Assembly: GCA_017620235.1 (NCBI GenBank)
Contig: JAFZQT010000082.1
Coordinates: 1 to 42,468, forward strand
Length of the DNA stretch: 42,468 nucleotides
Source of the DNA: Butyrivibrio sp.
GTDB lineage: Bacteria; Bacillota; Clostridia; Lachnospirales; Lachnospiraceae
Direction: 5' to 3'
In this document: positions 1 through 11,977 of the stretch, piece after piece
Layout of the letters: the number at the start of each line of letters is the position of its first letter
How positions within the stretch are numbered: position 1 is the stretch's first letter
The notes under the pieces: model-generated
The model's database searches: none
The model's input: the letters and a program-made list of their open reading frames with translations, nothing else
Told to the model about the DNA's origin: nothing
Program-made: the position numbers and the translations under genes

Positions 1-1464
1 CACTCAAGAGAAGCTGACGAGACTGCACGTCTTAAATATCGTTACCTTGATCTCAGAAATCCTGAGGTTAAAAAGAATATTATCCTTAGATGCAATGTAA
101 TCGCTGCACTTCGTCAGGCTATGACTGAGCACGGATTTTTGGAGATCACAACTCCTATCCTTACTGCTTCATCACCTGAGGGAGCAAGAGATTACCTGGT
201 TCCTGCAAGAAAGCACCCGGGCAAGTTCTATGCCCTTCCACAGGCTCCCCAGCAGTTCAAGCAGCGTCTTATGACAGCAGGATTTGACCGCTACTTCCAG
301 ATCGCACCTTGCTTCCGTGATGAGGATGCAAGAGGAGACAGAAGTCCCGGAGAATTCTATCAGCTTGATATGGAGATGGCATTTGCTTCACAGGAAGATG
401 TATTTGCTGTTATCGAGGATGTACTTCCTCCTATCTTTGCTAAATACGGAAATTACGATCGTGCTTCAGGAGCTCCTTTCATGAGAATTCCTTATCTTGA
501 GGCAATGGAGAAATACGGTACAGACAAGCCTGACCTCAGAATCGATCTTACTGTTCAGGATGCAACAGAAGTTCTTGCAGATTGTGGATTTGGACCTTTC
601 GCTTCAAAGGCAGAGGATGGTTCTGCAACAGACGTAAGAATCAAGGCTGTTGTTATCTCAGATTTCAAAGAGAGCAGAAAGTTCATCGATAAGACAATCG
701 GAGATGTTGAGGTTCAGTCTGGAAACAAAGCATATTGGTTCAGAATGGATGAGAACAGCGAACTTGTTGGCGGAATCGCTAAGTTTGTTGCACCAATTAA
801 GGATAGCGTAGTATCAGCACTTGGAATCAAGCCCGGAGATCTTGTTGTTCTTTCAAGCGGTAAGCTTGGAGCAGCTCAGAAGACAGCCGGTGTTGTTGTT
901 AAGACATTTGGCGCTGCGGTTCCCGGACACATGGATAAAGAGCAGTACACATTCTGCTGGATCGTTGATTTCCCTATGTACGAGATCGGCGAGGAGTCAG
1001 GAGAGCTTGAGTTCTGTCATAACCCGTTCTCTATGCCTAGCGGCGGTCTTGAGACACTTCTTAAGGCTGAGAAAGGTGAGATAGATCCTCTTTCAATCAC
1101 AGCGGATCAGTACGACCTTGTATGTAACGGCGTTGAGCTTTCATCGGGAGCTGTTCGTAACCACGATCCCGAGATTATGATCAAGGCATTTGAGATGGTA
1201 AGACTTGGTGAGGAAGACGTTAAAGCTAAGTTCCCTGCCATGTACAACGCATTCTGCTACGGTGCACCACCGCATGCAGGAATCGCACCCGGAGTAGACC
1301 GTATGGTTATGCTTCTTGCCGGAGAGGACTCTATCAGAGAGATCATTCCTTTCCCTATGAACAAGAATGCACAGGATGTCATGATGGGCGCGCCCGGATA
1401 CGTAACAGACAAGCAGCTTGAGGAGCTTCACATCAAGACAACTGCTGTGGAAGAAGAACAGTAA
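1..1464 (+). CDS. aspS: Aspartyl-tRNA synthetase, 5'-truncated by window edge
   Basis: Charges tRNA-Asp with aspartate in the cytoplasm (class II synthetase, dimeric). The frame is open from base 1 (reads HSREADETARLKYRYLDLRN), so the ATG at 121 is internal and the N-terminal anticodon-binding domain lies outside the window. Visible are the catalytic core, motif 2 (FRDEDARGDRSPGEFYQLD), the bacterial GAD insertion domain in the middle, and motif 3 near the C-terminus (GVDRMVMLL). The GAD insertion marks the bacterial AspRS type. The gene ends ahead of a strong hairpin terminator and is not obviously linked to the ATP synthase operon downstream. Identification is secure; only the missing 5' end is unknown. 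Confidence 0.97.
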   Translation, partial: HSREADETARLKYRYLDLRNPEVKKNIILRCNVIAALRQAMTEHGFLEITTPILTASSPEGARDYLVPARKHPGKFYALPQAPQQFKQRLMTAGFDRYFQIAPCFRDEDARGDRSPGEFYQLDMEMAFASQEDVFAVIEDVLPPIFAKYGNYDRASGAPFMRIPYLEAMEKYGTDKPDLRIDLTVQDATEVLADCGFGPFASKAEDGSATDVRIKAVVISDFKESRKFIDKTIGDVEVQSGNKAYWFRMDENSELVGGIAKFVAPIKDSVVSALGIKPGDLVVLSSGKLGAAQKTAGVVVKTFGAAVPGHMDKEQYTFCWIVDFPMYEIGEESGELEFCHNPFSMPSGGLETLLKAEKGEIDPLSITADQYDLVCNGVELSSGAVRNHDPEIMIKAFEMVRLGEEDVKAKFPAMYNAFCYGAPPHAGIAPGVDRMVMLLAGEDSIREIIPFPMNKNAQDVMMGAPGYVTDKQLEELHIKTTAVEEEQ

Positions 1465-1492
1465 AAAATGTATAGAATAAAATAATAAGAGC

Positions 1493-1546
1493 AATGTCGC
1501 TTAAAACAGATGATATTATCTGTCATTTAAGCGACATTCTTTTTTA
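1493..1546 (+). terminator. Rho-independent terminator after aspS
   Basis: Long stem with left arm AATGTCGCTTAAA plus ACAGAT and right arm ATCTGT plus ATTTAAGCGACATT, one unpaired C, loop GATATT, followed by CTTTTTTAT. It separates aspS from the atp operon. Confidence 0.9.
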
Positions 1547-1630
1547 TATTGCGACATTTTTGTTCGTAAAACCGCATGTTTTCTAATTTTGGTATAAACC
1601 TTGCAAAAGTAGCTTATTGACAGGGATTGG

Positions 1631-1659
1631 TTGAGAAATGTACGCAAATAGAGTATCAT
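1631..1659 (+). promoter_or_regulatory. Probable sigma-A promoter of the atp operon
   Basis: TTGAGA (1631-1636), a 17-nt spacer, then TATCAT (1654-1659), about 28 nt before the first atp accessory gene. A second -35-like TTGACA lies at 1617-1622 without an equally good -10. Position and spacing support it, but no start site can be seen. Confidence 0.5.
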
Positions 1660-1686
1660 ATACATTAGGGTTGTTTCGACTTTTAT

Positions 1687-1986
1687 ATGAAAAGGAGCGT
1701 AGTCAGAATTCAGATGCAAATGAAGCGAATGTCTGAAATACTTGGTCAATTTGCTATGGTTGGTCAATTGGGGCTTTCTTTGATAATGCCTCTTTTGATG
1801 TGTCTGGGTGGCTGCTATCTGTTATGCTCTAAGCTTTCGGTAGGAGCGTGGGTTTATATACCAGGTTTTGTTTTGGGGCTTGGAGGTTCTATTACAACTG
1901 CGTACAAGGTGTATCTGCAAGTAATCAACAAAGAAGAAAAAAAGAAGAAAAGCAACAACGAAGTGTCTTTCAACAGGCATCACTGA
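1687..1986 (+). CDS. AtpZ/AtpI-type small membrane protein, first gene of atp operon
   Basis: A 99-residue protein with two hydrophobic helices (about residues 25-48 and 52-75) and a very basic C-terminal tail (KEEKKKKSNN). Size, topology and position fit the AtpZ/ATPase_gene1 family that precedes F1Fo operons in Firmicutes. This family has been linked to Mg2+ handling or assembly; that is family knowledge, not visible here. The start is uncertain. ATG 1687 has no clear ribosome site, whereas AAAGGAG lies inside the frame at 1691-1697 and in-frame ATGs follow at 1714, 1720 and 1729, so a shorter protein is possible. It is followed 27 nt later by a second accessory gene. Confidence 0.7.
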   Translation: MKRSVVRIQMQMKRMSEILGQFAMVGQLGLSLIMPLLMCLGGCYLLCSKLSVGAWVYIPGFVLGLGGSITTAYKVYLQVINKEEKKKKSNNEVSFNRHH

Positions 1987-2013
1987 ATTATACATACAGA
2001 AAGAGGACAGTGC

Positions 2014-2424
2014 ATGAAATTACAGAAGGCTGTAAAAAAAGAGACAGGAATAATAGCTGCATCTGTGGCGATAGGCGTTCTTGTAATGTATCTCGTATTT
2101 TTTTGTTTGCACATGGTAGTTCCCGATTGGGCGCCATTTGACATAAAAGTTATCGTAGGCGGAATAGGCGGTTATTTGATCGCGGTAGGTAATTTCTTTT
2201 GGATGGCAGTATCTGTGCAAAAGGTAGCATCTATTGAGGATGAAGACAGAGCTAGGAAGACTATGGGAGTAAGCTATAGGTATAGAACGATGATCCAGTT
2301 TATTTGGGTCATCTTGTCTATAGTCTTACCGTTCATCAATCCGGTGGCGGGTATAGCGCCCTTATTTATTCCAAGCATTGTAATTAAATTACGCGGGATT
2401 ATATCTGCGGGGAAAGGAGGTTGA
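2014..2424 (+). CDS. atpI: ATP synthase subunit I (AtpI/UncI-like)
   Basis: A 136-residue protein with four predicted transmembrane helices in two hairpins (about 12-34, 43-66, 91-108, 113-128) separated by a charged loop (EDEDRARK). It sits directly before atpB, the usual place of the non-structural subunit I, which in Na+-type ATP synthases such as that of Acetobacterium has been linked to c-ring assembly (established for that system, inferred here). GAGGA precedes the ATG by about 7 nt. The stop is 10 nt before the atpB start and overlaps a strong AAAGGAGG site serving atpB. Sequence identity to classical AtpI is not obvious by eye, so the name rests on position and topology. Confidence 0.65.
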   Translation: MKLQKAVKKETGIIAASVAIGVLVMYLVFFCLHMVVPDWAPFDIKVIVGGIGGYLIAVGNFFWMAVSVQKVASIEDEDRARKTMGVSYRYRTMIQFIWVILSIVLPFINPVAGIAPLFIPSIVIKLRGIISAGKGG

Positions 2425-2434
2425 AGGCGAAGAT

Positions 2435-3551
<1,117 letters not shown>

Positions 3552-3584
3552 TGAAGCAAGCTTTCGTAACGAAGGAGAAACAAT

Positions 3585-4112
3585 ATGGGAATACAGGCTC
3601 TTATGGCAGTGACTGCTCCAAACCAGCCACTTGTCACAATTGACTTCTGGACCCTTATTCTTCAGATCTGTAACCTCTTCATACAGGTTTTTTTGATAAA
3701 AAAATTCCTCTTTAAGCCCATCAACAATGTGCTTGAGAAGAGACAGAATCTTGCGGATAAGGCGATTAAAGAAGCTAGAGAAGCCAAGGAAGAAGCAGAT
3801 TCTCTTAAAGATCAATATGAGAGCAGCCTGACAAATGCTCATGCCGAAGCTGCACAGATCGTATCCGATGCGCAGAAAGAGGCACAGGCAAAGGCAGATG
3901 CAATGGTACATGATGCCCAGAAGGAAGCGGCTGATATCAAAGCAAGAGCTGCTGCTGATATTGAGCAGGAGAAGAAGAAAGCTATCAACGAGGCTAAAGA
4001 TGAAATCGGCGGACTTGCAATGGATATTGCAGGTAAGGTCGTTGAAAAAGAGATAAACGAAAATGATCACAAGAAGCTCATTGAAGACTTTATAAGCAAA
4101 GTCGGAGCTTGA
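3585..4112 (+). CDS. atpF: ATP synthase Fo subunit b
   Basis: Peripheral stalk subunit, 175 residues. One N-terminal transmembrane helix (about 18-42, rich in Ile/Leu/Phe) is followed by a long charged coiled coil with many Ala, Glu and Lys (about 50-155) that dimerises and holds the delta subunit. AAGGAG lies about 8 nt before ATG 3585; an in-frame ATG at 3603 is a weaker alternative. The stop is 19 nt before atpH. The overlapping long open frame on the opposite strand is a shadow of the coiled-coil codons. Confidence 0.95.
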   Translation: MGIQALMAVTAPNQPLVTIDFWTLILQICNLFIQVFLIKKFLFKPINNVLEKRQNLADKAIKEAREAKEEADSLKDQYESSLTNAHAEAAQIVSDAQKEAQAKADAMVHDAQKEAADIKARAAADIEQEKKKAINEAKDEIGGLAMDIAGKVVEKEINENDHKKLIEDFISKVGA

Positions 4113-4131
4113 TCTAGGAAAAGAGGTAATC

Positions 4132-4671
4132 ATGAGTAAAGCTGGAGATCTTTATGGGCAGAGCCTATATGATCTGGCAGCAGAAGTGAACCTTACGGAT
4201 GAAATACTGGGACAGATGGAGGTGATTGAAGGACTCTTCAAAGAGAATCCCGATTATATCACGCTCCTTTCGGAACCGTCGGTTCCCAAGAAAGAGAGAC
4301 TGCAGCTTGTTGATGATGCACTCAAAGACGGCTGTCAGGAATATCTTTTGAATTTCATCAAGATTCTTATTGAGAAAGGCTTGCTCAGAGAATTTTCGGC
4401 TTGCCGAAAGAGATTCAGAAAGTGCTACAACACAGACAACGGCATCGCAGATGCTCTTGTTACATCGGCTGTTGCGCTTGATGATTCACAAGTTGCCAAG
4501 CTTAAGGAGAAACTTGAGGGAATTAGCGGCAAAAAAGTTTTGCTGCGACAGAAGGTAGATCCCGGAATCCTAGGTGGTGTCCGTGTTGATCTTGAGGGAC
4601 AGCTTTTTGACGGAACGGTCAAAGGCAGGTTATCCGAACTTAAGAGACGAGTCGACGAGACAATTATATAA
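4132..4671 (+). CDS. atpH: ATP synthase F1 subunit delta
   Basis: A 179-residue OSCP/delta subunit linking F1 to the b stalk. The N-terminal helical domain (about 1-105, with YGQSLYDLA and the segment LLSEPSVPKKER) and the C-terminal signature (about 140-178, DPGILGGVRVDLEGQLFDG and the terminal SELKRRV) are both present. AAGAGGT precedes the ATG. Gene order b-delta-alpha is canonical. Confidence 0.95.
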   Translation: MSKAGDLYGQSLYDLAAEVNLTDEILGQMEVIEGLFKENPDYITLLSEPSVPKKERLQLVDDALKDGCQEYLLNFIKILIEKGLLREFSACRKRFRKCYNTDNGIADALVTSAVALDDSQVAKLKEKLEGISGKKVLLRQKVDPGILGGVRVDLEGQLFDGTVKGRLSELKRRVDETII

Positions 4672-4695
4672 ACCAAAATTACGTCGGAGGATAAT

Positions 4696-6228
4696 ATGGA
4701 ACTAAAACCAGAAAAAATATCCGAGGTCATTCGAAGCCAGATAAAGAATTATCAGAACGCAATAATCCAAAACGAGACAGGTACAGTTCTTACCGTTGGT
4801 GACGGTATCGCCAGAGTTAGCGGACTTTTGAACTGTATGTCGGGAGAGCTTTTGGAATTTGAGAATGGTACATTCGGAATGGCTCAGAACCTCGAGGAAA
4901 CAGTAGTATCAGCGGTTTTGTTCGGCGAGGATGTAGGAATCAGCGAAGGACAGACTGTTAAGCGTACGGGAAGAGTCGTATCAGTTCCCGTAGGAGATAA
5001 AATGATCGGACGTGTTGTTAACGCCATCGGTCAGCCAATTGACGGACAGGGACCTATTGAGACAACAGAGTACAGACCTGTTGAATCACCCGCTCCCGGA
5101 ATCATTGCAAGACAGCCGGTTAAGGAACCGCTTCAGACCGGTATCAAGGCTATCGATTCCATGATCCCTATCGGAAGAGGCCAGCGTGAGCTTATCATCG
5201 GTGACAGACAGACAGGTAAGACAACAATCGCGATCGATACGATCCTTAACCAGAAGGGCAAGGACGTTATCTGTATTTACGTTGCTATCGGACAGAAGCG
5301 TTCAACAGTAACGGCACTTGTTGAAGACCTTAAGAAGGGCGGAGCAATGGACTACACAATCGTAGTTGCTGCTACAGCTTCAGAGCCCAGCCCTCTTCAG
5401 TACATTTCACCTTACACAGGTTGTGCAATGGGTGAGTACTTTATGAACAAAGGAAAGCACGTACTCTGCATCTATGATGACCTTTCAAAGCATGCGGTTG
5501 CATATCGTGCACTTTCACTTTTGATCAGAAGACCACCGGGACGTGAAGCATATCCCGGAGACGTATTCTACCTTCACTCAAGACTTCTTGAGAGAGCAGC
5601 TAAACTCTCTGATGAGAACGGCGGCGGATCACTTACAGCCCTTCCTATCATTGAGACACAGGCTGGTGACGTATCTGCTTACATTCCTACGAATGTTATT
5701 TCCATCACAGATGGACAGATATTCCTTGAGACAGAGCTTTTCCACTCAGGAATCATGCCGGCTGTTAACCCCGGTATCTCAGTATCCCGAGTTGGTGGTA
5801 ACGCTCAGATCAAGGCAATGAAGAAGGTTGCCGGAACACTTAAGCTCGTATATTCACAGTATCGTGAACTTCAGAGCTTTGCTCAGTTCGGATCAGACCT
5901 TGATGAAGATACAAAGGCACGTCTTGCACAGGGTGAACGTATCGTTGAAGTTCTGAAGCAGGATAAGAATCAGCCTGTTCCTGTTGAAAAGCAGGTAGCT
6001 ATTCTTTATGCCGTTGTAAATAACATTCTTATTAAGGTTGAAGCTTCTGATGTTGCGGAATATGAGGCAGGTCTTTACGACTTCCTTGACAGTGATCCTT
6101 CAGGTATCGCTGCAATGAGAGAAATCCGTGAGACAGGAAAGCTCGAAGCCGAGACTGAGAATAAACTTAAAGAGTCACTGAACGCATATACAGATAAGTT
6201 TTTGCAGCAAAAAGCGAGTGCAAACTAA
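4696..6228 (+). CDS. atpA: ATP synthase F1 subunit alpha
   Basis: Non-catalytic nucleotide-binding subunit of F1, 510 residues, normal length. The N-terminal beta-barrel (about 25-95) is followed by the nucleotide-binding domain with P-loop GDRQTGKT (169-176), the alpha signature around [20 protein letters not shown] and a helical C-terminal domain. The strong site TCGGAGGA lies 7 nt before the ATG. Codon use is like that of atpD, with many CTT and ATC codons, consistent with high expression. Confidence 0.98.
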   Translation: MELKPEKISEVIRSQIKNYQNAIIQNETGTVLTVGDGIARVSGLLNCMSGELLEFENGTFGMAQNLEETVVSAVLFGEDVGISEGQTVKRTGRVVSVPVGDKMIGRVVNAIGQPIDGQGPIETTEYRPVESPAPGIIARQPVKEPLQTGIKAIDSMIPIGRGQRELIIGDRQTGKTTIAIDTILNQKGKDVICIYVAIGQKRSTVTALVEDLKKGGAMDYTIVVAATASEPSPLQYISPYTGCAMGEYFMNKGKHVLCIYDDLSKHAVAYRALSLLIRRPPGREAYPGDVFYLHSRLLERAAKLSDENGGGSLTALPIIETQAGDVSAYIPTNVISITDGQIFLETELFHSGIMPAVNPGISVSRVGGNAQIKAMKKVAGTLKLVYSQYRELQSFAQFGSDLDEDTKARLAQGERIVEVLKQDKNQPVPVEKQVAILYAVVNNILIKVEASDVAEYEAGLYDFLDSDPSGIAAMREIRETGKLEAETENKLKESLNAYTDKFLQQKASAN

Positions 6229-6243
6229 TAGGAGGACTTAAAG

Positions 6244-8516
<2,273 letters not shown>

Positions 8517-8527
8517 AGGAGCTGATT

Positions 8528-8941
8528 ATGTCCACTTCATATCATTTACAGGTTGTATCCCTGGATGGTCTTGATTTCGAGGGTGAAGTACAGAAGATAA
8601 TGCTCCGCACAATAGATGGTGACGTTGAGATTCTCGCTCGTCACACCAATTATTGTACTGCTATCGGAATGGGAACCGCTAAAGTTACCATGGCTGACGG
8701 CAGTGAGAGAAAAGCGGCATGTATCGGTGGAATGATCTCGGTCATGAACGGAGAGGTGAGAGTTCTTCCCACAACTTGGGAGTGGAGCGAAGACATCGAC
8801 GTTGAGCGTGCCAAGGCTGCCAAAGCAAAGGCAGAGGAGCTGCTCAAGAACCAACAGCTTGATAAGGAAGCAAGGGTTCGCGCTGAGGCTAAACTGTACA
8901 GAGCGCTGGTAAGAATCGGATCCTCAGGACAAGAATTCTAA
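8528..8941 (+). CDS. atpC: ATP synthase F1 subunit epsilon
   Basis: A 137-residue subunit: N-terminal beta-sandwich (about 1-85, with MLRTIDGDVEILARHTN near 25-41) and a C-terminal two-helix domain rich in Ala and Lys (about 90-137) that can inhibit hydrolysis. It is the last gene of the operon. No convincing intrinsic terminator is visible after it, only a weak AGGGAA/TTCC dyad at about 8941-8955, so read-through toward the esterase gene cannot be excluded. Confidence 0.95.
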   Translation: MSTSYHLQVVSLDGLDFEGEVQKIMLRTIDGDVEILARHTNYCTAIGMGTAKVTMADGSERKAACIGGMISVMNGEVRVLPTTWEWSEDIDVERAKAAKAKAEELLKNQQLDKEARVRAEAKLYRALVRIGSSGQEF

Positions 8942-9048
8942 GGGAATATTTTTCCTAGCAAAAACTGGGAAATTCTTAGCATTAAGTACGCGGTAAAATA
9001 AGTCTGCGATTAGTATAATCTATCTAACATGAAAGGATGGGGTATACT

Positions 9049-10935
9049 ATGGCTAGACTTACTTTACCGCGTTTGTTATCTGATGGATGCGTAATACAGA
9101 GAAGAAAAAGTATTCATATCTGGGGATGGGATGATGCAGGTGCTGAAGTAACTGCAACTCTCGCCGGTGAAAGCGTTACAGGAAAATGTGACGATAAGGG
9201 CAGGTTTGACGTTTATCTTTCTGCAAAAGAGAGCGGCGGACCTTATGAGCTTGTTGTATCTGATGATAAAGGCGACAGCATAACAGTTAAGGATGTAATG
9301 CTTGGAATTGTTTGGCTCTGCACGGGACAGTCCAATATGGAACTTCCCATAAACAGGGTAAAAGACAAATATCCCGAGCTTATTGATATCGAAGAAAATA
9401 AGAGAATATCTACTTATAAGATAATCGAAGAAACCAGCTTTGACGGACCGTATGAGGAACACAATACGGGAAGCTGGGAGCATGTGAGCAAAGATACTAT
9501 CATGAATTTCTCTGCCACAGCATACTTTTTTGCAAGTAAGCTTCAGAGCATGACAGGACAGCCTGTTGGTCTTATCAATGCGAGTCTTGGCGGATCCAGA
9601 GCTTCATCATGGATGAGCAGAGAGATGCTTGAGGGCTACGATGAACTTATCGCAGAAACTGATAAGTACAACAGCGAAGCTTTCAGAAAAGAGCGAATGG
9701 AATACAATGCAGCGAAGGATGAGAAGTGGCTCAGCGAGCTTGCTGCTGCAGATGCAGGAATAGAGGGACATTGGGATCAGGAAGACGTATATGATTCTTA
9801 CTGGGATACAATTACACTTCCCACAATGTTTACAGGAACTCCGCTTGAAGGACATATAGGTTCTGTATGGTTCAGAAGAAAATTCGACCTTCCCAAAGAG
9901 CTTGCGGGCAAAAAAGCCAGATTCTTCTTTGGAACAATGGTTGATTCAGACAGAGTATATATAAACGGACAGCTTATCGGCGAGACACCTTATCAGTATC
10001 CTCCGCGTAAGTATGATATTCCTGAAGGACTTACCAAGGAAAAAGACAATGTCGTAGCGATTAGGCTTAGTATAGAACTTGGACTTGGAAGAGTTACTAC
10101 TGGACCCGGTAAAGAATATAAGATCTTCAACGATGAAGCATCCGTTAATCTGGATGGCGAGTGGAAATACAGGATTGGCGCTAAGTGCGGTCCTATGCCT
10201 CCGACAGATTTCATCAACTGGAATTCATCGGGATTGTTTAACGGTATGACAGCGCCTTGCCACAATTTCCCTATTGACGGTGTTATCTGGTATCAGGGTG
10301 AGAGTAATGTTCATGAGAAGTGGGATTACGCTGATCTTACAGAGAGAATGGTCAAGGGCTACAGAGATCTTTGGAAAGAAGAGAACCTTCCTTTTATCGC
10401 AGTTCAGCTTCCGAATTTTGAGATCGATCTGAATGAAAAAGAGAATTGGGGAGAGTTCAGACTTATACAGAACAAGATTCTTTCTATTCCTTCAACAGGA
10501 CTTGCAGTGACAATGGGACTTGGTGAGGACAATGACCTTCACCCTGTTACAAAGAAGCCCGTCGGTGAGAGACTTGCTCTGTGGGCTGCACATATCAAAT
10601 ATGGTTATAACGGAGAATATACCGGACCTGTTGCACTTGCTGCGGCAGCAGAGGGCGACGGCGTTAAAGTTGTTCTTGGACATGCTGATGGATTGTGCGT
10701 AGTTGATGCCGATAAGGGCACAGAAATAAAAGACTTCTTCCTGGAAGATGAAGAAGGTAAATTACACGAAGTCGATGCAGTGCTTGCGGACAATGCCGTA
10801 ATATGCAAGAGCAAAGACGGTAATAAAACAAAATTCAGAAGAGTTCTGTGGTGCTGTGAAAACACATACAGAGGCGGACTTGTATCAAATACTTCCGGAA
10901 TACCTATGAGCCCGTTCAAACTCTTAATACATTAA
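9049..10935 (+). CDS. Intracellular acetylesterase, sialate O-acetylesterase/CE20-like
   Basis: SGNH-type carbohydrate esterase of 628 residues. Catalytic serine S95 sits in CTGQSNME, WYQGESN (about 414-420) is the second conserved block, and H498 in DLHPVTKKPVGERLA is the expected catalytic His with an Asp two residues before. An inserted beta-sandwich (about 270-375, WFRRKFDLPKELAGKKARFF and VYINGQ) resembles the GH2-type sugar-binding fold, as in CE20 xylan acetylesterases. No signal peptide, so it acts on imported oligosaccharides. The start is taken as ATG 9049, because the family begins with a short strand then LFSDG-like sequence (here LLSDGCVIQR) and AAAGGA lies upstream; ATG 9037 in frame is the alternative. 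A TATAAT at 9014-9019 may be its -10. The sialate name is only a family label; neighbours argue for acetylated xylan fragments. Confidence 0.85.
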   Translation: MARLTLPRLLSDGCVIQRRKSIHIWGWDDAGAEVTATLAGESVTGKCDDKGRFDVYLSAKESGGPYELVVSDDKGDSITVKDVMLGIVWLCTGQSNMELPINRVKDKYPELIDIEENKRISTYKIIEETSFDGPYEEHNTGSWEHVSKDTIMNFSATAYFFASKLQSMTGQPVGLINASLGGSRASSWMSREMLEGYDELIAETDKYNSEAFRKERMEYNAAKDEKWLSELAAADAGIEGHWDQEDVYDSYWDTITLPTMFTGTPLEGHIGSVWFRRKFDLPKELAGKKARFFFGTMVDSDRVYINGQLIGETPYQYPPRKYDIPEGLTKEKDNVVAIRLSIELGLGRVTTGPGKEYKIFNDEASVNLDGEWKYRIGAKCGPMPPTDFINWNSSGLFNGMTAPCHNFPIDGVIWYQGESNVHEKWDYADLTERMVKGYRDLWKEENLPFIAVQLPNFEIDLNEKENWGEFRLIQNKILSIPSTGLAVTMGLGEDNDLHPVTKKPVGERLALWAAHIKYGYNGEYTGPVALAAAAEGDGVKVVLGHADGLCVVDADKGTEIKDFFLEDEEGKLHEVDAVLADNAVICKSKDGNKTKFRRVLWCCENTYRGGLVSNTSGIPMSPFKLLIH

Positions 10936-10946
10936 GTATTGTATTG

Positions 10947-10991
10947 AAGAAACTGAGCCTAGTTTTTCTTGTTGGGGTCAGTTTCTTTTCC
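10947..10991 (+). terminator. Hairpin terminator between esterase gene and araC-type gene
   Basis: Arms AAGAAACTGA (10947-10956) and TCAGTTTCTT (10978-10987) with a 21-nt loop, followed by TTCC and flanked by T-rich sequence. It overlaps the 3' end of the convergent regulator gene and would end the esterase transcript. The loop is long, so strength is uncertain. Confidence 0.5.
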
Positions 10992-11873
10992 TGTGAGATC
11001 CGCACCGGTTCGGTAAAGTTTTCTGAACTCAGTAGGAGAGCACTTATTTATGTCTTTGAACACACGATTGAATGTTGAAAGACTAAAGAAGCCGGACTGG
11101 AGCGCGATGTCCATGATAGACATGTTAGTGTCGCCAAGAAGTTCCTGAGCCATGAGGATTCTGCGCTTGGTGATGTACTGGTAGCAGGAAATTCCCATAT
11201 AATTTTTGAACAGTCTTTCAAAATGGAACTTGGAAAAACCTGCAAGCTCGGCGAGCTGTTCAACCGTAAGGTCGTCAGATCTGTGCGAGTCAATATAGTT
11301 TGTAACAGAAACAATCTTGTCTATATTTTTGCGCTGTGGATCAGCGGAATCCGGCACCTGCTTTTTTTCATTGGGGTGCATGCTTCCGATTTGCGCAAGG
11401 ATAAGTGTAACGAGAGAGTACACAGATATTTTTAGGAATTCGTCGCTTTCACCGTAGAGTCTGTCAATCTCCCAGAAATAATTTTGAAGTTTGGCAGTTT
11501 CTATAGGATGTTCCGTCTGCTTTATGTGGACATAAGGCGGAAGTGTCTTAAGAAGAGGCACCAGTGCGGAAATCTGCGAGTAACCACCGATATCAAAGAG
11601 CAGGATAAGTTTTTCTCCGCCGGTTGATTCGGAAATATATTCATGTAGCGTTCCGGGAGCAATCATTATAAGATCTCCGGGCGCGCAATTTACAATAGTT
11701 GACTTATCATTATGGAACTTAATCCTTAAGGTTCCTGATAAGAGCAAAATAATCTCAACGTCGTTGTGCCAGTGTATAGGATATTTGGCAAGAGTATTGT
11801 GGTATAGAAGTACCCCTTTAAGGGTGTCATAGATGATATCTTCTCTCGCCTTTTCGTTTATGTCTTGTATCAT
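10959..11873 (-). CDS. AraC-family transcriptional regulator with cupin sensor domain
   Basis: A 304-residue regulator. The N-terminal half is a cupin-like sugar-binding domain (HWHNDVEIILLLSG about 32-45, PGDLIMIAPGTLHEY about 67-81). The C-terminal half (about 185-290) has the two helix-turn-helix motifs of AraC/XylS proteins, with LAELAGFSKFHFERLFKNY and IALQSGFFSLSTFNRVFK. TAGGAG precedes the start, which faces the GH67 gene across a 104-nt divergent region. It is the only transcription factor in the aldouronate region and the best candidate for controlling it, probably as an activator responding to a xylan-derived sugar. The ligand is not deducible. Confidence 0.93.
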   Translation of the reverse strand: MIQDINEKAREDIIYDTLKGVLLYHNTLAKYPIHWHNDVEIILLLSGTLRIKFHNDKSTIVNCAPGDLIMIAPGTLHEYISESTGGEKLILLFDIGGYSQISALVPLLKTLPPYVHIKQTEHPIETAKLQNYFWEIDRLYGESDEFLKISVYSLVTLILAQIGSMHPNEKKQVPDSADPQRKNIDKIVSVTNYIDSHRSDDLTVEQLAELAGFSKFHFERLFKNYMGISCYQYITKRRILMAQELLGDTNMSIMDIALQSGFFSLSTFNRVFKDINKCSPTEFRKLYRTGADLTGKETDPNKKN

Positions 11874-11977
11874 ATTGATAACTCCTAAAAACGGTATAAC
11901 AAATACTACGAGATTAATTTTAGCATTTATATATCAAAAATAGAAGAAAGATTTTTAAAGGAAAGGTAACATTTTTT
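11874..11977. promoter_or_regulatory. Divergent promoter region between regulator and GH67 genes
   Basis: This AT-rich 104-nt spacer must hold the promoters of both genes. It contains AGCATTTA at 11932-11939, sharing the AGCATT core with other promoters of this region, and an isolated TACTACGA at 11904-11911 like that in the dyad clusters near 25640 and 42100. No clear -35/-10 pair was assigned. The GH67 ribosome site AAAGGAAAGG is at its right end. Confidence 0.45.

Noticed and set aside
9049..10935. Sialic acid metabolism gene
   Set aside because: No sialic acid lyase, epimerase or transporter is nearby, and CE20-like esterases with the same motifs act on xylan acetyl groups; neighbours are xylan genes.
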